Below are positions 36,301-43,866 of a stretch of DNA of 64,000 bases, piece after piece. The stretch comes from Bradyrhizobium quebecense. Its GTDB lineage: Bacteria; Pseudomonadota; Alphaproteobacteria; Rhizobiales; Xanthobacteraceae. The notes under the pieces were generated by a model. That model did no database searches, was not told the DNA's origin, and saw nothing but the letters and a program-made list of their open reading frames with translations. Where the stretch lies: contig NZ_CP088022.1 of NCBI RefSeq assembly GCF_013373795.3, forward strand, positions 1,798,001 to 1,862,000, read 5' to 3'. Each line of letters opens with the position of its first letter. Position 1 is the first letter of the stretch. Position numbers and translations under genes: made by a program.

Positions 36301-36611
36301 CCGGCATCATCGTACGCAACTCGATCCTGCTGGTCGACTTCATCAGGCACAGCAGCGGAGACGGCAAATCGCTGCGCGAGGTGGTGCTGGAGGCCGGCGC
36401 AGTCCGCTTCAAGCCGATCCTGCTGACCGCGCTTGCGGCCATGATCGGCGCCGCGACAATCCTCCTCGATCCGATCTTCCAGGGATTGGCGATCTCGCTG
36501 CTGTTTGGTTTGGCATCGTCGACGCTGCTGACCGTGCTCGTCATCCCCGCGATCTACATCGCGTTGCGGGCGCCCCGCGAAGCGGATCCCACCAGAGACG
36601 TACCGAACTAA
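33387..36611 (+). CDS. RND-family efflux pump (AcrB/MexB-like)
   Basis: 1074 residues, the usual length, with 12 expected membrane segments. N-terminal FLIAALVVGLIAVIVIPREE, pore-region VVDLPEGASLEATE, the conserved GILVDDAIVVVENI segment in the fourth transmembrane region (paired aspartates for proton coupling) and C-terminal LAGIIVRNSILLVDFIR. It exports an unknown compound with the adaptor encoded just upstream (4-bp overlap). No outer-membrane channel gene is adjacent. The order adaptor-pump after the sulfur genes may be coincidental. Confidence 0.92.
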   Translation: MNLGLSGRLTKATIASPLTPLFLIAALVVGLIAVIVIPREEEPQISVPMVDIRVNADGLRGPDAVELVTKPLEAIVKGIDGIEHVYSQTEDDRVMVTARFLVGTKAEDAILRVHEKIRANLDRIPVGIPEPSIVGRGINDVAVTVLALSPKPEAAERWTDKDLFELADKVRSELVKVDSIGLTYISGGAAQQIRVEPDPGKLSLFGVTLQQLVSKVKDANRSFLAGQVRDAGIVRNVAAGQTLAGIPDIGLLLISTRDGRPVYVKDVASVIIGPNTIEHRVWNDARDGNGQWTRVPAVSLALAKRAGANAVVVSSDINHRLEGLKGRLIPEDVQVTVTRDYGETANEKANELLFHLGLATISIVVLIAIAIGWREALVTFVVIPTTILLTMFAANLMGYTINRVSLFALIFSIGILVDDAIVVVENIARHWSMRDGRPRLQATIEAVAEVGNPTVVATLTVVAALLPMLFVSGLMGPYMAPIPANASAAMLFSFFVAMVVAPWLMLKLAPKGEMTAVHAVHDEGRLGRLYRRFASPIVRSRRSAWIFLLGVGIATLLSMTLFATKSVTVKLLPFDNKSEISVVVDLPEGASLEATERTLFVAAEIARQLPEVTSLQSYAGTPAPFNFNGLVRHYYLRERPELGEVQVNLTARAERKRASHEIALELREKLKALDPPRGTSIKVVEVPPGPPVLSTLLAEVYGPDAATRRAVTAELKKVFAEVPFIVDIDDSIGEKRPRLRLSIDQDRLEFFGVEQRDVYDTIQALFGGISIGYSHRGEDRNPIEIAVHLGKRDLVWDEALASTPVPANTVPGSKTVVELGQVVKATMEDGSPTIFRRDGRFADMVMAELAGRFEAPLYGMLAVADRVDAHDWGNLPKPAISLHGQPADEARPTLLWDGEWEITWVTFRDMGAAFGAAILGIYVLVVAQFKSFRLPLVILTPIPLTLIGILVGHWLLGAPFTATSMIGFIALAGIIVRNSILLVDFIRHSSGDGKSLREVVLEAGAVRFKPILLTALAAMIGAATILLDPIFQGLAISLLFGLASSTLLTVLVIPAIYIALRAPREADPTRDVPN

Positions 36612-36621
36612 CGAGGGCAAA

Positions 36622-36957
36622 ATGGACAAGAACTATCCCGAGATCACTAGGGCGATTTCCGCAAAATCTGCGCAAGCTGCGCAACGACATCCCCGACACG
36701 ATGAAGGGATTTGCCACGCTTGCGCAGGCCGCGACGCGGGACGGCGCGCTGGACAAAAAGACTAAGGAGATGATCGCACTTGCGCTCGGCGTTGCCGGGC
36801 ATTGCGACGGTTGCATCGGCTTTCACAGCGAGGCGCTTGCGAAGCTTGGCGCCACGCGGGAAGAGGTCGAGGAAGCGCTCGGCATGGCGTCTACATGGGC
36901 GGTGGTCCAGCGCTGATGTATGCTGCTGATGCAATGGCCGCGTTCGAGCAGAAGACT
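36622..36957 (+). pseudogene. Carboxymuconolactone decarboxylase-family (AhpD-like), two frameshifts
   Basis: It begins MDKNYPEITRAIS after a GAGGG ribosome site. One extra A in the run at 36662-36665 shifts the frame; restoring it gives RKLRNDIPDTMKGFATLAQA and AGHCDGCIGFHSEAL with the CxxC active site. A missing G near 36890 shifts it again; restoring it gives [20 protein letters not shown], the normal end. Two indels in 110 codons show decay. The intact family are small thiol-dependent peroxidase/decarboxylase-like proteins. Confidence 0.75.
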
Positions 36958-37561
36958 GACCGGCTTTCACATTATCATCGCCGCCAGCGGCATGTGCGAC
37001 GCCGGACGTATCTGGCACCACCTGAAGAACTGGCTGTGGAACGCGCGCGCCACCGTCTTGCTGGTTGGTTTTCAGGCCCGGGGAACACTGGGCCGTTTTC
37101 TCGTTGATGGTGCGTAAGTCGTTCGGCTCTGGGGCAACGAAATCAGGGTCGCGGCCACCATCCGAAGCATCGACGATTATTCGGGACATGCTGATGGCGC
37201 CGAGCTTGCGCGTTGGATCGCCGCGCGCCGGCCGATCGAGCGGGGCCTGTTTCTGGTTCATGGCGAGGAGCCCGCCATTAACGGGCTGGCGGAGCGCGTT
37301 TCCGAACGGATCATTCCGGCGGCCCGGGTATTTGAGCCGCTGCTGGACGATATTTTTGCGTTATCGACAGCGGCACCGACCTCCCTGGACGTGTCCCGGC
37401 GTCGGCGGCTTGCGCCCGAGGCGGTGGTTGCGCTCGATTGGCATAACGACATGTCGAAGCTCGTCCTAGACATCAGCGATCGACTGGCAGCAGCCGCGGA
37501 TGATCGGGCTCGTGGCATCATCGTTCGCAGATTGCGGCGTGCGCTGGAAGTACCCGGTTGA
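36958..37561 (+). pseudogene. Metallo-beta-lactamase/beta-CASP exonuclease, C-terminal remnant
   Basis: Joined directly to the end of the previous pseudogene is the C-terminal part of a beta-CASP nuclease: [20 protein letters not shown] and [20 protein letters not shown]. An in-frame TAA follows at 37115-37117, and then IRSIDDYSGHADGAELARWI and ERGLFLVHGEEPAINGLAER, the RMMBL-type end, to a stop at 37559-37561. The N-terminal metal-binding domain is missing and the stop is internal, so this is not functional. Confidence 0.72.
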
Positions 37562-37813
37562 TCTGCCAGTTTTCCTGAAATCACTAGTGGCGAGGCAAGA
37601 TGACACGGTCATCACCGCTCCCAGGTGACCTTGAGGAGAGAGAGAGAGAGAGAACGAATTCCCCAGATTGGCGAGCTTCCGACCGAAATCGTCAGTTCCA
37701 AGCAATCGGCACTCGGCGACGATTTTCCTCTGGGTTGCTTACCCGGCCAACCAAAGGCGAACTCGAGTTTTAGCCCAAGCGAGCAATATAGCGCTGCAAA
37801 ATAAGGAAAAAAG
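37562..37813. other. Intergenic with a GA microsatellite
   Basis: No gene recognised. A (GA)9 run lies at 37636-37653. The stretch separates the nuclease remnant from the tRNA fragment. Confidence 0.5.
37636..37653. repeat. (GA)9 dinucleotide repeat
   Basis: Nine uninterrupted GA units, rare in this GC-rich background; not inside a recognised gene. May be slippage-prone. Confidence 0.9.
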
Positions 37814-37863
37814 TGGCGCACCCGACACGATTCGAACGTGTGACCTTTGCCTTCGGAGGGCAG
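37814..37863 (-). tRNA. tRNA-Arg(CCG) 3' fragment (candidate att site)
   Basis: On the minus strand the sequence reads from the anticodon arm to CCA. The anticodon loop CTCCGAA (anticodon CCG) has a 4-bp stem TGCC/GGCA. The T arm ACACG-TTCGAAT-CGTGT is perfect, then CGGGTGC, G and CCA. The matching 5' acceptor strand GCACCCG and D arm are absent where they should be, so only about 50 bases remain. Such 3' tRNA ends are left by integrases that target tRNA genes. Confidence 0.7.
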
Positions 37864-38326
37864 GGGCTTTTCGCGTCGCCTGAAAAATCTGCGCTGATCA
37901 ATAAGGACATTCGACCTGCCGAGGGCAGACTGCATGTTTCGTTTGAAGAAAGGATCTGCCGGAACGGCCAGAGGTCGGCATCAACCACCGTCGGTTGGAT
38001 GCAGGGGCTGACTTCGGCGAGTTGATCGGCCCTGCGACTTCTGCAGCGGCGCGGCGTCGCCGCACGCGCGCGTCACCGCCCGCGGCCGGGCCACCGCGCT
38101 CGGCGTTCTAGGCAGATCGAATGAGAAGCGTGCAGATTCGTTGCGCGACATGCCCGCTTCGCGGCCGGTTGAGAAGGCCGCGCGTTCATCACGCATTGCA
38201 CGTGCCTTAGGCGGTTGGTTCGCCGGGCGGCGGATTTTTGCGCAGCGCTGGACCGGGGGGAGAGGGCCTCGCCGAACAATCGGTCAAAAACCACAAATTT
38301 TAGTTCCAAATTCGGCTGACTTTAAT
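37864..38326. other. Intergenic, no gene recognised
   Basis: About 460 bp between the tRNA fragment and the sigma-54 promoter. Open frames continue through it, but without family resemblance; the frame leading into the substrate-binding protein is open yet precedes its signal peptide and promoter. Confidence 0.45.
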
Positions 38327-38344
38327 CTGGCACGCCTTCTGCAT
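38327..38344 (+). promoter_or_regulatory. Probable sigma-54 promoter of the ABC/eut operon
   Basis: CTGGCACGCCTTCTGCAT has GG at 38329-38330 and GC at 38341-38342, exactly ten bases apart, and the TGGCACG half is a perfect -24 element; the -12 element (CTGC for TTGC) has one change. It lies 50 bp before the first start codon. Sigma-54 control would suggest nitrogen-responsive expression. Confidence 0.6.
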
Positions 38345-38392
38345 GACCGTTTTGACCGATTTGCCGGCTGTTCCAAGAGAAAGGGAATATCG

Positions 38393-39976
38393 ATGCATGC
38401 GAAATTTGACCGCCGCCACTTTCTAAAGAGTACGGCGGCAGCCGCGGTTGCTGCAGGTTACGCGCAGATCAATCCTGATTTCTTTATCTCCGCGGCTCAT
38501 GCGCAGGCCGGCAAGATCATGACCTTCCTGTCGGCCGAGAACATCACCGGCAACTGGGATCCGACCGCTCACACGACGCTTTCGCAGAAGAACATCGAAG
38601 GTTTCGTGATGGGCTTTCTCACCCGCACACCGATGAAGCTCGATAACCCGGGCGAGGTCGTCTACGAGCTCGCAACCGACATCAAGCTGCTCGATCCCAA
38701 TCGCCTACAGATCAAGCTGCGCCAGGGCATCGTGTTTCACGATGGCAAGCCGTTCAAGGCGGAGGACGTCAAGACCACCTTCGAATACGGATCCAAGTCG
38801 GATCGGCCGGCGCAATGGTATCCCGGCCCCAGCGAAACACTGAAGATCGAGACGCCCGATGACTATACCGTCATCGTCGACACGTCGAAGGGCGGTTATC
38901 CGGCGCACCTCTTCATGTTCCTCGCGGCTTTCCTGCCGATCATGTCGGCGAAGGATATCGCGGGTGGGCCCGGCGGGGTGCTATCGCAGCGGCTCAACGG
39001 CACGGGTCCGTTCAAGTTCGTTGAGCAGCGCGGCAACGATACTGTGATGCAGGCCTTCGATGGCTACTTCAAGGGCAAGCCGGCCATCGCGGGGATCAAC
39101 TTCACCTTCACCGGCGACTCCACGACCCGCATGCTCTCGCTGATGAACGGTCAGGCCTCGATTGTCGAGCGGCTGGAGCCCGAGCAGGTCGATGCCGTGA
39201 AGGGAAATCCGAACATCCACATCAACCGCGTCGTGTCGGTCGAGAACAAGTATCTCTGGTTCCGCTGCTCAAAGCCGCCCTTCAACGATCCCCGCATCCG
39301 GCTTGCCGCCTGTCATGCCATCAATCGCGATCTCATCCTCGAAGTGCTGGGTTCGGCCGGGCACGCGTCCTCGAATTTTGTCTCTCCGGTGAAGTTCGGT
39401 TATATCGATCTCGACAACTATCCGAAGTTCGATCCGAAGAAGTGCCAGGCCTTGCTCGCCGAGGCGGGCTTTCCGAACGGCAAGGGATTGCAGCCGCTCG
39501 AATATATCACATCGGTGGGCTTCTATCCCAAAACCAAGGAGTACGGCGAAATCATCACCGCGATGCTCAACGAGCAGGGCTTCAATGTCAGCCTGACCGT
39601 GCTCGAGCCCGCGGCCTGGAATGAGCGGCTGTACCATCGTCCGGGCGGTGGTCCCGGACACATGGTGGATTGCGGATGGTCGACCGGTTCGCCCGAGCCC
39701 GATCTGATCCTGCGCACGCATTTTCACTCCTCCTCGCATCGCATTTGCGGCATCGAAGATCCCGCCATCGATGCGAGCCTCGACAAGGAGCGCAGCGCTC
39801 CCACGCTCGAGGAGCGGAAGAAGATCCTCCAGACCGAGACGATGCCGTTGCTGGCCTCGAAGATGCCGGCCCTGGCGCTCTTCACCTCCGTGATGATTCA
39901 CGCGATGCAGAAGGACTTCGAAGGCCTCTATATCTATCCGGATGGATCGATGGACGCTTCCAAGCCAGTCGCCTGA
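38393..39976 (+). CDS. ABC transporter substrate-binding protein (peptide/nickel family 5)
   Basis: Start ATG 38393 is preceded by AAGGGAA and gives a Tat-like signal (DRRHFLKSTAAAAVAAGYA). The 527-residue protein is a family-5 solute-binding protein: LKLRQGIVFHDGKPFKAEDV-type segment (here IKLRQGIVFHDGKPF), FNDPRIRLAACHAINRD and a C-terminal AWNERLYHRPGGGPG region. These bind oligopeptides or other amines and small organics in the periplasm. With the next genes it forms a complete importer. The ligand is not deducible; eutBC downstream suggests an ethanolamine-containing compound. Confidence 0.9.
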   Translation: MHAKFDRRHFLKSTAAAAVAAGYAQINPDFFISAAHAQAGKIMTFLSAENITGNWDPTAHTTLSQKNIEGFVMGFLTRTPMKLDNPGEVVYELATDIKLLDPNRLQIKLRQGIVFHDGKPFKAEDVKTTFEYGSKSDRPAQWYPGPSETLKIETPDDYTVIVDTSKGGYPAHLFMFLAAFLPIMSAKDIAGGPGGVLSQRLNGTGPFKFVEQRGNDTVMQAFDGYFKGKPAIAGINFTFTGDSTTRMLSLMNGQASIVERLEPEQVDAVKGNPNIHINRVVSVENKYLWFRCSKPPFNDPRIRLAACHAINRDLILEVLGSAGHASSNFVSPVKFGYIDLDNYPKFDPKKCQALLAEAGFPNGKGLQPLEYITSVGFYPKTKEYGEIITAMLNEQGFNVSLTVLEPAAWNERLYHRPGGGPGHMVDCGWSTGSPEPDLILRTHFHSSSHRICGIEDPAIDASLDKERSAPTLEERKKILQTETMPLLASKMPALALFTSVMIHAMQKDFEGLYIYPDGSMDASKPVA

Positions 39977-40046
39977 CCATTGATGGCCGCCGCGTGCCGC
40001 GCTCGGGCGGCCCGCGGTTCGCTGCGCTTCCTAGGGAGCTCTGAGC

Positions 40047-41027
40047 ATGTTCGTGCTGAATTTCCTGATGCGTCGTCTGGCTCAGGGCGTCCTGATCATA
40101 TTTCTCGTCTCGCTGCTGATCTTCACGCTCCTGAGGATCGTGCCAGGCGATCCGGTGCGCCTGATGGCGGGCGGAATGGCACCCGAAGCGCTGATCGAGA
40201 AGATCGCGACCGATATGGGTTTGCGCGATCCGATCGTCGTTCAATTCGGGCGGTATATAGGGGGCGTCGTGCGCGGCGATCTCGGCCAGTCCTTTGTGCG
40301 ACCCGCCAACGGAGCCGCGACGGGGGGCGCGAATTTCAACGACACCACGCGCGGCGAACGGGCGAAGGTCCTCAGCCTTATCCTGGAAGCCCTGCCCATG
40401 ACGCTGCAGCTCGCAGCGGTGACGCTTGTGATCGCGCTGGCCTTCTCCGCAGTCGTCGGAATTGCCGGCGGCCTCGCGGTCGGACGCTGGCCGGACAAGC
40501 TCGCGTTCTACATCTCCTCGATCTTCATCTCGCTGCCCAACTTCTGGCTGGGGATCGTTCTCGCTCTGTTGTTCTCCGTCAAGCTCGGTTGGCTGCCGGC
40601 GATCGGCTACAACGGATTTGCGTACACGATACTCCCGGCGATCGTGCTCGCAGTCGAGCTGTCGCCGGTTCTGATACGGACGCTCGTCAGCTCCGTGTCG
40701 GCGCAGATGACGGAACCCTACGTCGCGGTGGGACATGTGCGGGGCCTTGGCCGCGGACGCATCATCGCCAACCATGCGCTCCGCAATGCCTCGGTGCCGC
40801 TGCTCAATCTGCTCGGAATTCAGTTCTCGAGCCTGCTCGGCGGAGTGATCATTGTCGAGTACATCTTCGACTATCCGGGGCTTGGCCTCTTGACCATCAA
40901 TGCGGTGCTCCAGCGCGACTTTCCGCTGATCCAGGGGATCGCCATCGTCACCAGCGCCATTTTCGTGCTGATCAACATCGCCGTCGATCTCGTCGCCACC
41001 ACCATGGATCCAAGGCTCGAATATTAA
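40047..41027 (+). CDS. ABC transporter permease (DppB-like)
   Basis: 326 residues, six expected membrane segments. N-terminal MRRLAQGVLIIFLVSLLIF-like helix (here LMRRLAQGVLIIFLVSLLIF), then PVRLMAGG and the cytoplasmic EAA loop (EPYVAVGHVRGLGRGRIIAN). The C-terminus has GGVIIVEYIFDYPGLGLL. One half of the transmembrane channel. Its last codons lie in a 14-bp tandem duplication (41012-41039). Confidence 0.92.
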   Translation: MFVLNFLMRRLAQGVLIIFLVSLLIFTLLRIVPGDPVRLMAGGMAPEALIEKIATDMGLRDPIVVQFGRYIGGVVRGDLGQSFVRPANGAATGGANFNDTTRGERAKVLSLILEALPMTLQLAAVTLVIALAFSAVVGIAGGLAVGRWPDKLAFYISSIFISLPNFWLGIVLALLFSVKLGWLPAIGYNGFAYTILPAIVLAVELSPVLIRTLVSSVSAQMTEPYVAVGHVRGLGRGRIIANHALRNASVPLLNLLGIQFSSLLGGVIIVEYIFDYPGLGLLTINAVLQRDFPLIQGIAIVTSAIFVLINIAVDLVATTMDPRLEY

Positions 41028-41039
41028 GGCTCGAATATT
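41012..41039 (+). repeat. 14-bp exact tandem duplication at a gene junction
   Basis: AAGGCTCGAATATT occurs twice in a row at 41012-41025 and 41026-41039, covering the end of the DppB-like gene. The first copy supplies the TAA stop; the second separates it from the next ATG at 41041. It looks like a recent duplication that may have changed coupling between the two genes. Confidence 0.9.
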
Positions 41040-41040
41040 G

Positions 41041-41961
41041 ATGTCCGTCGCTACCGCCGCCGGTGCGCCGATCGCGCGCAAACCGGCCCAACGCTCCGTC
41101 GCCCGGCGCATCTTCGACCGGGCGGCTTCCACGCCGGGGTTTCGCGTCGGCCTCGGAATCTTCATCGTGCTCGCGCTTGCGACCGCGTGCTATCCGGAAT
41201 TGAGCGGCCTTGATCCGACCAAGATGGATGTCAAGGCCCGCCTTCTGCCGCCACTCTTTCTGGGCAGCAACTGGAGCTGGGTCCATCCACTCGGCACCGA
41301 TCAGATCGGCCGCGATATGCTGGTGCGCTCACTGGTCGGTCTGCGCTACTCGTTTCTGATCGGCGTTGCCTCCGTCATCGTCATGCTGGCGATCGGGTGT
41401 GCGCTCGGCACGATTGCAGGCTATTTCGGCGGGCGTACGGACGCCGTCATCATGCGGCTGACCGATGCCCAGCTCTCGATCCCGATGATCATTCTCGCGA
41501 TTTCCGTCCTGGGCGTCTCCAGGCCCACAATTCCAGCGATCATCCTGGTGCTTGGGGTTTCCAACTGGCCGGTCTATGCGCGCATCATGCGCAGCATCGT
41601 GATGACGGAGCGACAGCGCGAATATGTACGCGCTGCAAAGATCGGCGGTTCGACCGACCTTCGGATCATCCTGACCCTGCTGCTTCCCTTGCTGCTGCCG
41701 CCGGTCCTGTTCACATCGGTCCTGGATGTGGCGCGCATGATGATCTTCGAGTCGACGCTCGGCTTTCTCGGGCTCGGGGTGCAGCCGCCGACGCCGACAT
41801 TCGGCAACATCATCGCGGATGGACGCAAATACCTCCTCAACGCCTGGTGGATCGCCACCATGCCGGGTTTGTTCCTAGGTCTAACGCTGACCAGCATCAA
41901 CCTGATCGGCGCATCGCTGGAGCGAGCGCGCAATGCAGTCCATGGAGGAGTGGAAGGATGA
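41041..41961 (+). CDS. ABC transporter permease (DppC-like)
   Basis: 306 residues from ATG 41041. Six membrane segments with the usual N-terminal cytoplasmic tail, HPLGTDQIGRDMLVRSLVG and the EAA loop (QREYVRAAKIGGSTDLRII), then FLGLGVQPPTPTFGNIIADG. Second half of the channel. The stop overlaps the next start (ATGA at 41958-41961). Confidence 0.92.
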   Translation: MSVATAAGAPIARKPAQRSVARRIFDRAASTPGFRVGLGIFIVLALATACYPELSGLDPTKMDVKARLLPPLFLGSNWSWVHPLGTDQIGRDMLVRSLVGLRYSFLIGVASVIVMLAIGCALGTIAGYFGGRTDAVIMRLTDAQLSIPMIILAISVLGVSRPTIPAIILVLGVSNWPVYARIMRSIVMTERQREYVRAAKIGGSTDLRIILTLLLPLLLPPVLFTSVLDVARMMIFESTLGFLGLGVQPPTPTFGNIIADGRKYLLNAWWIATMPGLFLGLTLTSINLIGASLERARNAVHGGVEG

Positions 41962-43799
41962 CGCGACCGCTTCTTGCACTCACGAATGTCACGGTCGCGG
42001 CCGGCCGCGCTGCGACGGCAAAGCCCGTGCTGGATGGCGTTTCACTGAGCCTGGCGCCCCGCGAGATCGTCGGTGTGGTCGGTGCCAGCGGCTCCGGCAA
42101 GACCGTCCTGTCCAAGGCCGTGGTCAATTGGCTGGAGCCGCCGCTGACGGTGCGGGCCGGCGAGGTGCTATTCGAGGGGCGCGACATCTATGCGCTGCGC
42201 GGCGCGGACATGCGCATTCTGCGCCAGCGCATATCCTATGTCGGCGCCAATCCGATGGGGGCGCTCGATCCCACTTTGCCGGTCGGCGCCCAGATTGTCG
42301 AGAAGATGCGAGCGGTCGTGCCGGGCACATCGCGGCGGACGGCCGAACGCCGTATCATCGAGCTGCTCGATGCCGTGCGCATTCCTTCCGCGCGAAATCG
42401 CTTTCATGATTATCCCGCACAGTTCTCGGGCGGCATGATGCAGCGCGCGCTGATCGTCGATGCCCTCGTGACCAACCCCGCGCTCCTGGTCGCCGACAAC
42501 GTCACCCAGCCGCTGGACGTCACCGTGGCGGCGCAGGTAATCCGGCTGATGAAGGAATTGACGACGACTTTCGACACCGCCGTCCTGTTCGTCTCATCCT
42601 CGCTGCCGGTTGCGCGCGAAGCCTGCTCGCGGATCCTCGTGATGGACGAGGGGCGCATCGTCGAGGAGCAGTCAACCGATGATCTGGTTGAGCGGCCTGT
42701 CTATCCCTATACGCGCGAGCTGATACGGCAGACTCCGAAGATATGGGGCGAAACCGTCTCGACGTCTCGTCATGACGACCAGCGCGAAGTGGTTCTCAGC
42801 CTGCGCGACGCTTCGCAGATCTACAGGGTCAGAAAGAAGACCGGGTTTGGCGGCGTCAATCTCGTTCGCGCCGTTCGCAACGTCGCCTTCGATATCCGCC
42901 GCGGTGACAGCTTCGCGATCGTGGGTGAGTCCGGCTGCGGAAAATCGACCTTGATGCGGCTTCTGTGCAGGCTCGAGCTGCCGAGCTCGGGGCAGATTCT
43001 CTGCGCTGGCCGGGATATCGCGACACTCAAGGGCCGCTCGCTACTCGAGTTCCGCGGCAAGCTCCAGATGGTCCTGCAGGATCCCTTCGGTTCGCTGCCG
43101 CCGCGGACCGCGGTCGGAAAGATGCTGGAGGGGCCGCTGCGGACGCACGGGTGGCGCGACGAGGCCAGGATCCGCGAGCGCGTTCTGAAGGTGATGGGAG
43201 AAGTGGGCCTGCCGACCGAACTTTACGAGCAGCTTCCACTGGGGTTGAGCGCGGGACAACGGCAGCGCATCAACGTCGCTCGTGCGCTGGTGCTCGAGCC
43301 GGAAATCCTGATCATGGACGAAACGCTGTCGGCCCTCGACCAGGCCGAGCAGTTCAAGCTGCTCGATCTGTTCGAGAAGCTCCAGAAGGAATACGACCTG
43401 ACCTACATCTTCATCTCGCATGATCTCGCGATGGTCAGGAAGGCCTGCAATCGGGTCGCCGTGATGTATCTCGGCGAGGTCTTCGAGCTCGCCGACAATG
43501 AGCGTCTGTTCTTCGACCCCGGCCATCCCTATACCAAGGCGCTTTTGAGTGCGATGCCGACGCTGGAGCCGCGTCGCTACCGGCCGGAGGAATGTCTGCT
43601 TGAGGGCGAGCCGCCGAGTCCGCTGGACATCCCCGCCGGTTGCAGCTTCCGCTCGCGCTGCCCGCAGGCCGTGGACAAGTGCAGTCGCCTTCAACCGAGC
43701 CTGACGGTGCGTGAGCGGCAGGATTTCGCCGCCTGTCATCTCGTCTTGCCGCCGACAGCGTCCGGAGGCATCGGTGGAGTGGGCACCACTGTCCCATGA
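41958..43799 (+). CDS. Fused double ATPase (DppD-DppF-like) with degenerate first domain
   Basis: 613 residues carrying two ABC domains. Domain 1 has Walker A GASGSGKT (42-49) and signature FSGGMMQR (156-163). It has lost the Q-loop glutamine (YVGANPM), the Walker B glutamate (VADN, N181) and the switch histidine (VSSSLP). Domain 2 keeps them all: GESGCGKST (323-331), LQDPFGS, LSAGQRQR, IMDETLSALD, FISHDL. The C-terminal oligopeptide/dipeptide extension with CSFRSRCPQA is present. Energises the preceding permeases with, probably, a single hydrolytic site. Confidence 0.9.
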   Translation: MTRPLLALTNVTVAAGRAATAKPVLDGVSLSLAPREIVGVVGASGSGKTVLSKAVVNWLEPPLTVRAGEVLFEGRDIYALRGADMRILRQRISYVGANPMGALDPTLPVGAQIVEKMRAVVPGTSRRTAERRIIELLDAVRIPSARNRFHDYPAQFSGGMMQRALIVDALVTNPALLVADNVTQPLDVTVAAQVIRLMKELTTTFDTAVLFVSSSLPVAREACSRILVMDEGRIVEEQSTDDLVERPVYPYTRELIRQTPKIWGETVSTSRHDDQREVVLSLRDASQIYRVRKKTGFGGVNLVRAVRNVAFDIRRGDSFAIVGESGCGKSTLMRLLCRLELPSSGQILCAGRDIATLKGRSLLEFRGKLQMVLQDPFGSLPPRTAVGKMLEGPLRTHGWRDEARIRERVLKVMGEVGLPTELYEQLPLGLSAGQRQRINVARALVLEPEILIMDETLSALDQAEQFKLLDLFEKLQKEYDLTYIFISHDLAMVRKACNRVAVMYLGEVFELADNERLFFDPGHPYTKALLSAMPTLEPRRYRPEECLLEGEPPSPLDIPAGCSFRSRCPQAVDKCSRLQPSLTVRERQDFAACHLVLPPTASGGIGGVGTTVP

Positions 43800-43866
43800 G
43801 GCGAATCGTGAGAAGGAATACGCGCCAGGAAACGGCCGCCAGTGCCGTGACAAGCGGGGAACGTCC

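Noticed and set aside
36071..36630. Start of the AhpD-like protein inside the RND pump gene
   Set aside because: The frame there is a shadow of the pump; the homologous start is ATG 36622.
37813..38025. Small ORF starting MAHPTRFERVTF
   Set aside because: Its start is the reverse strand of the tRNA-Arg 3' fragment; such peptides are artefacts of tRNA sequence.
41397..41957. Long N-terminal extension of the fused ATPase
   Set aside because: It is the permease gene read in another frame; the ATPase starts at the ATGA overlap at 41958.
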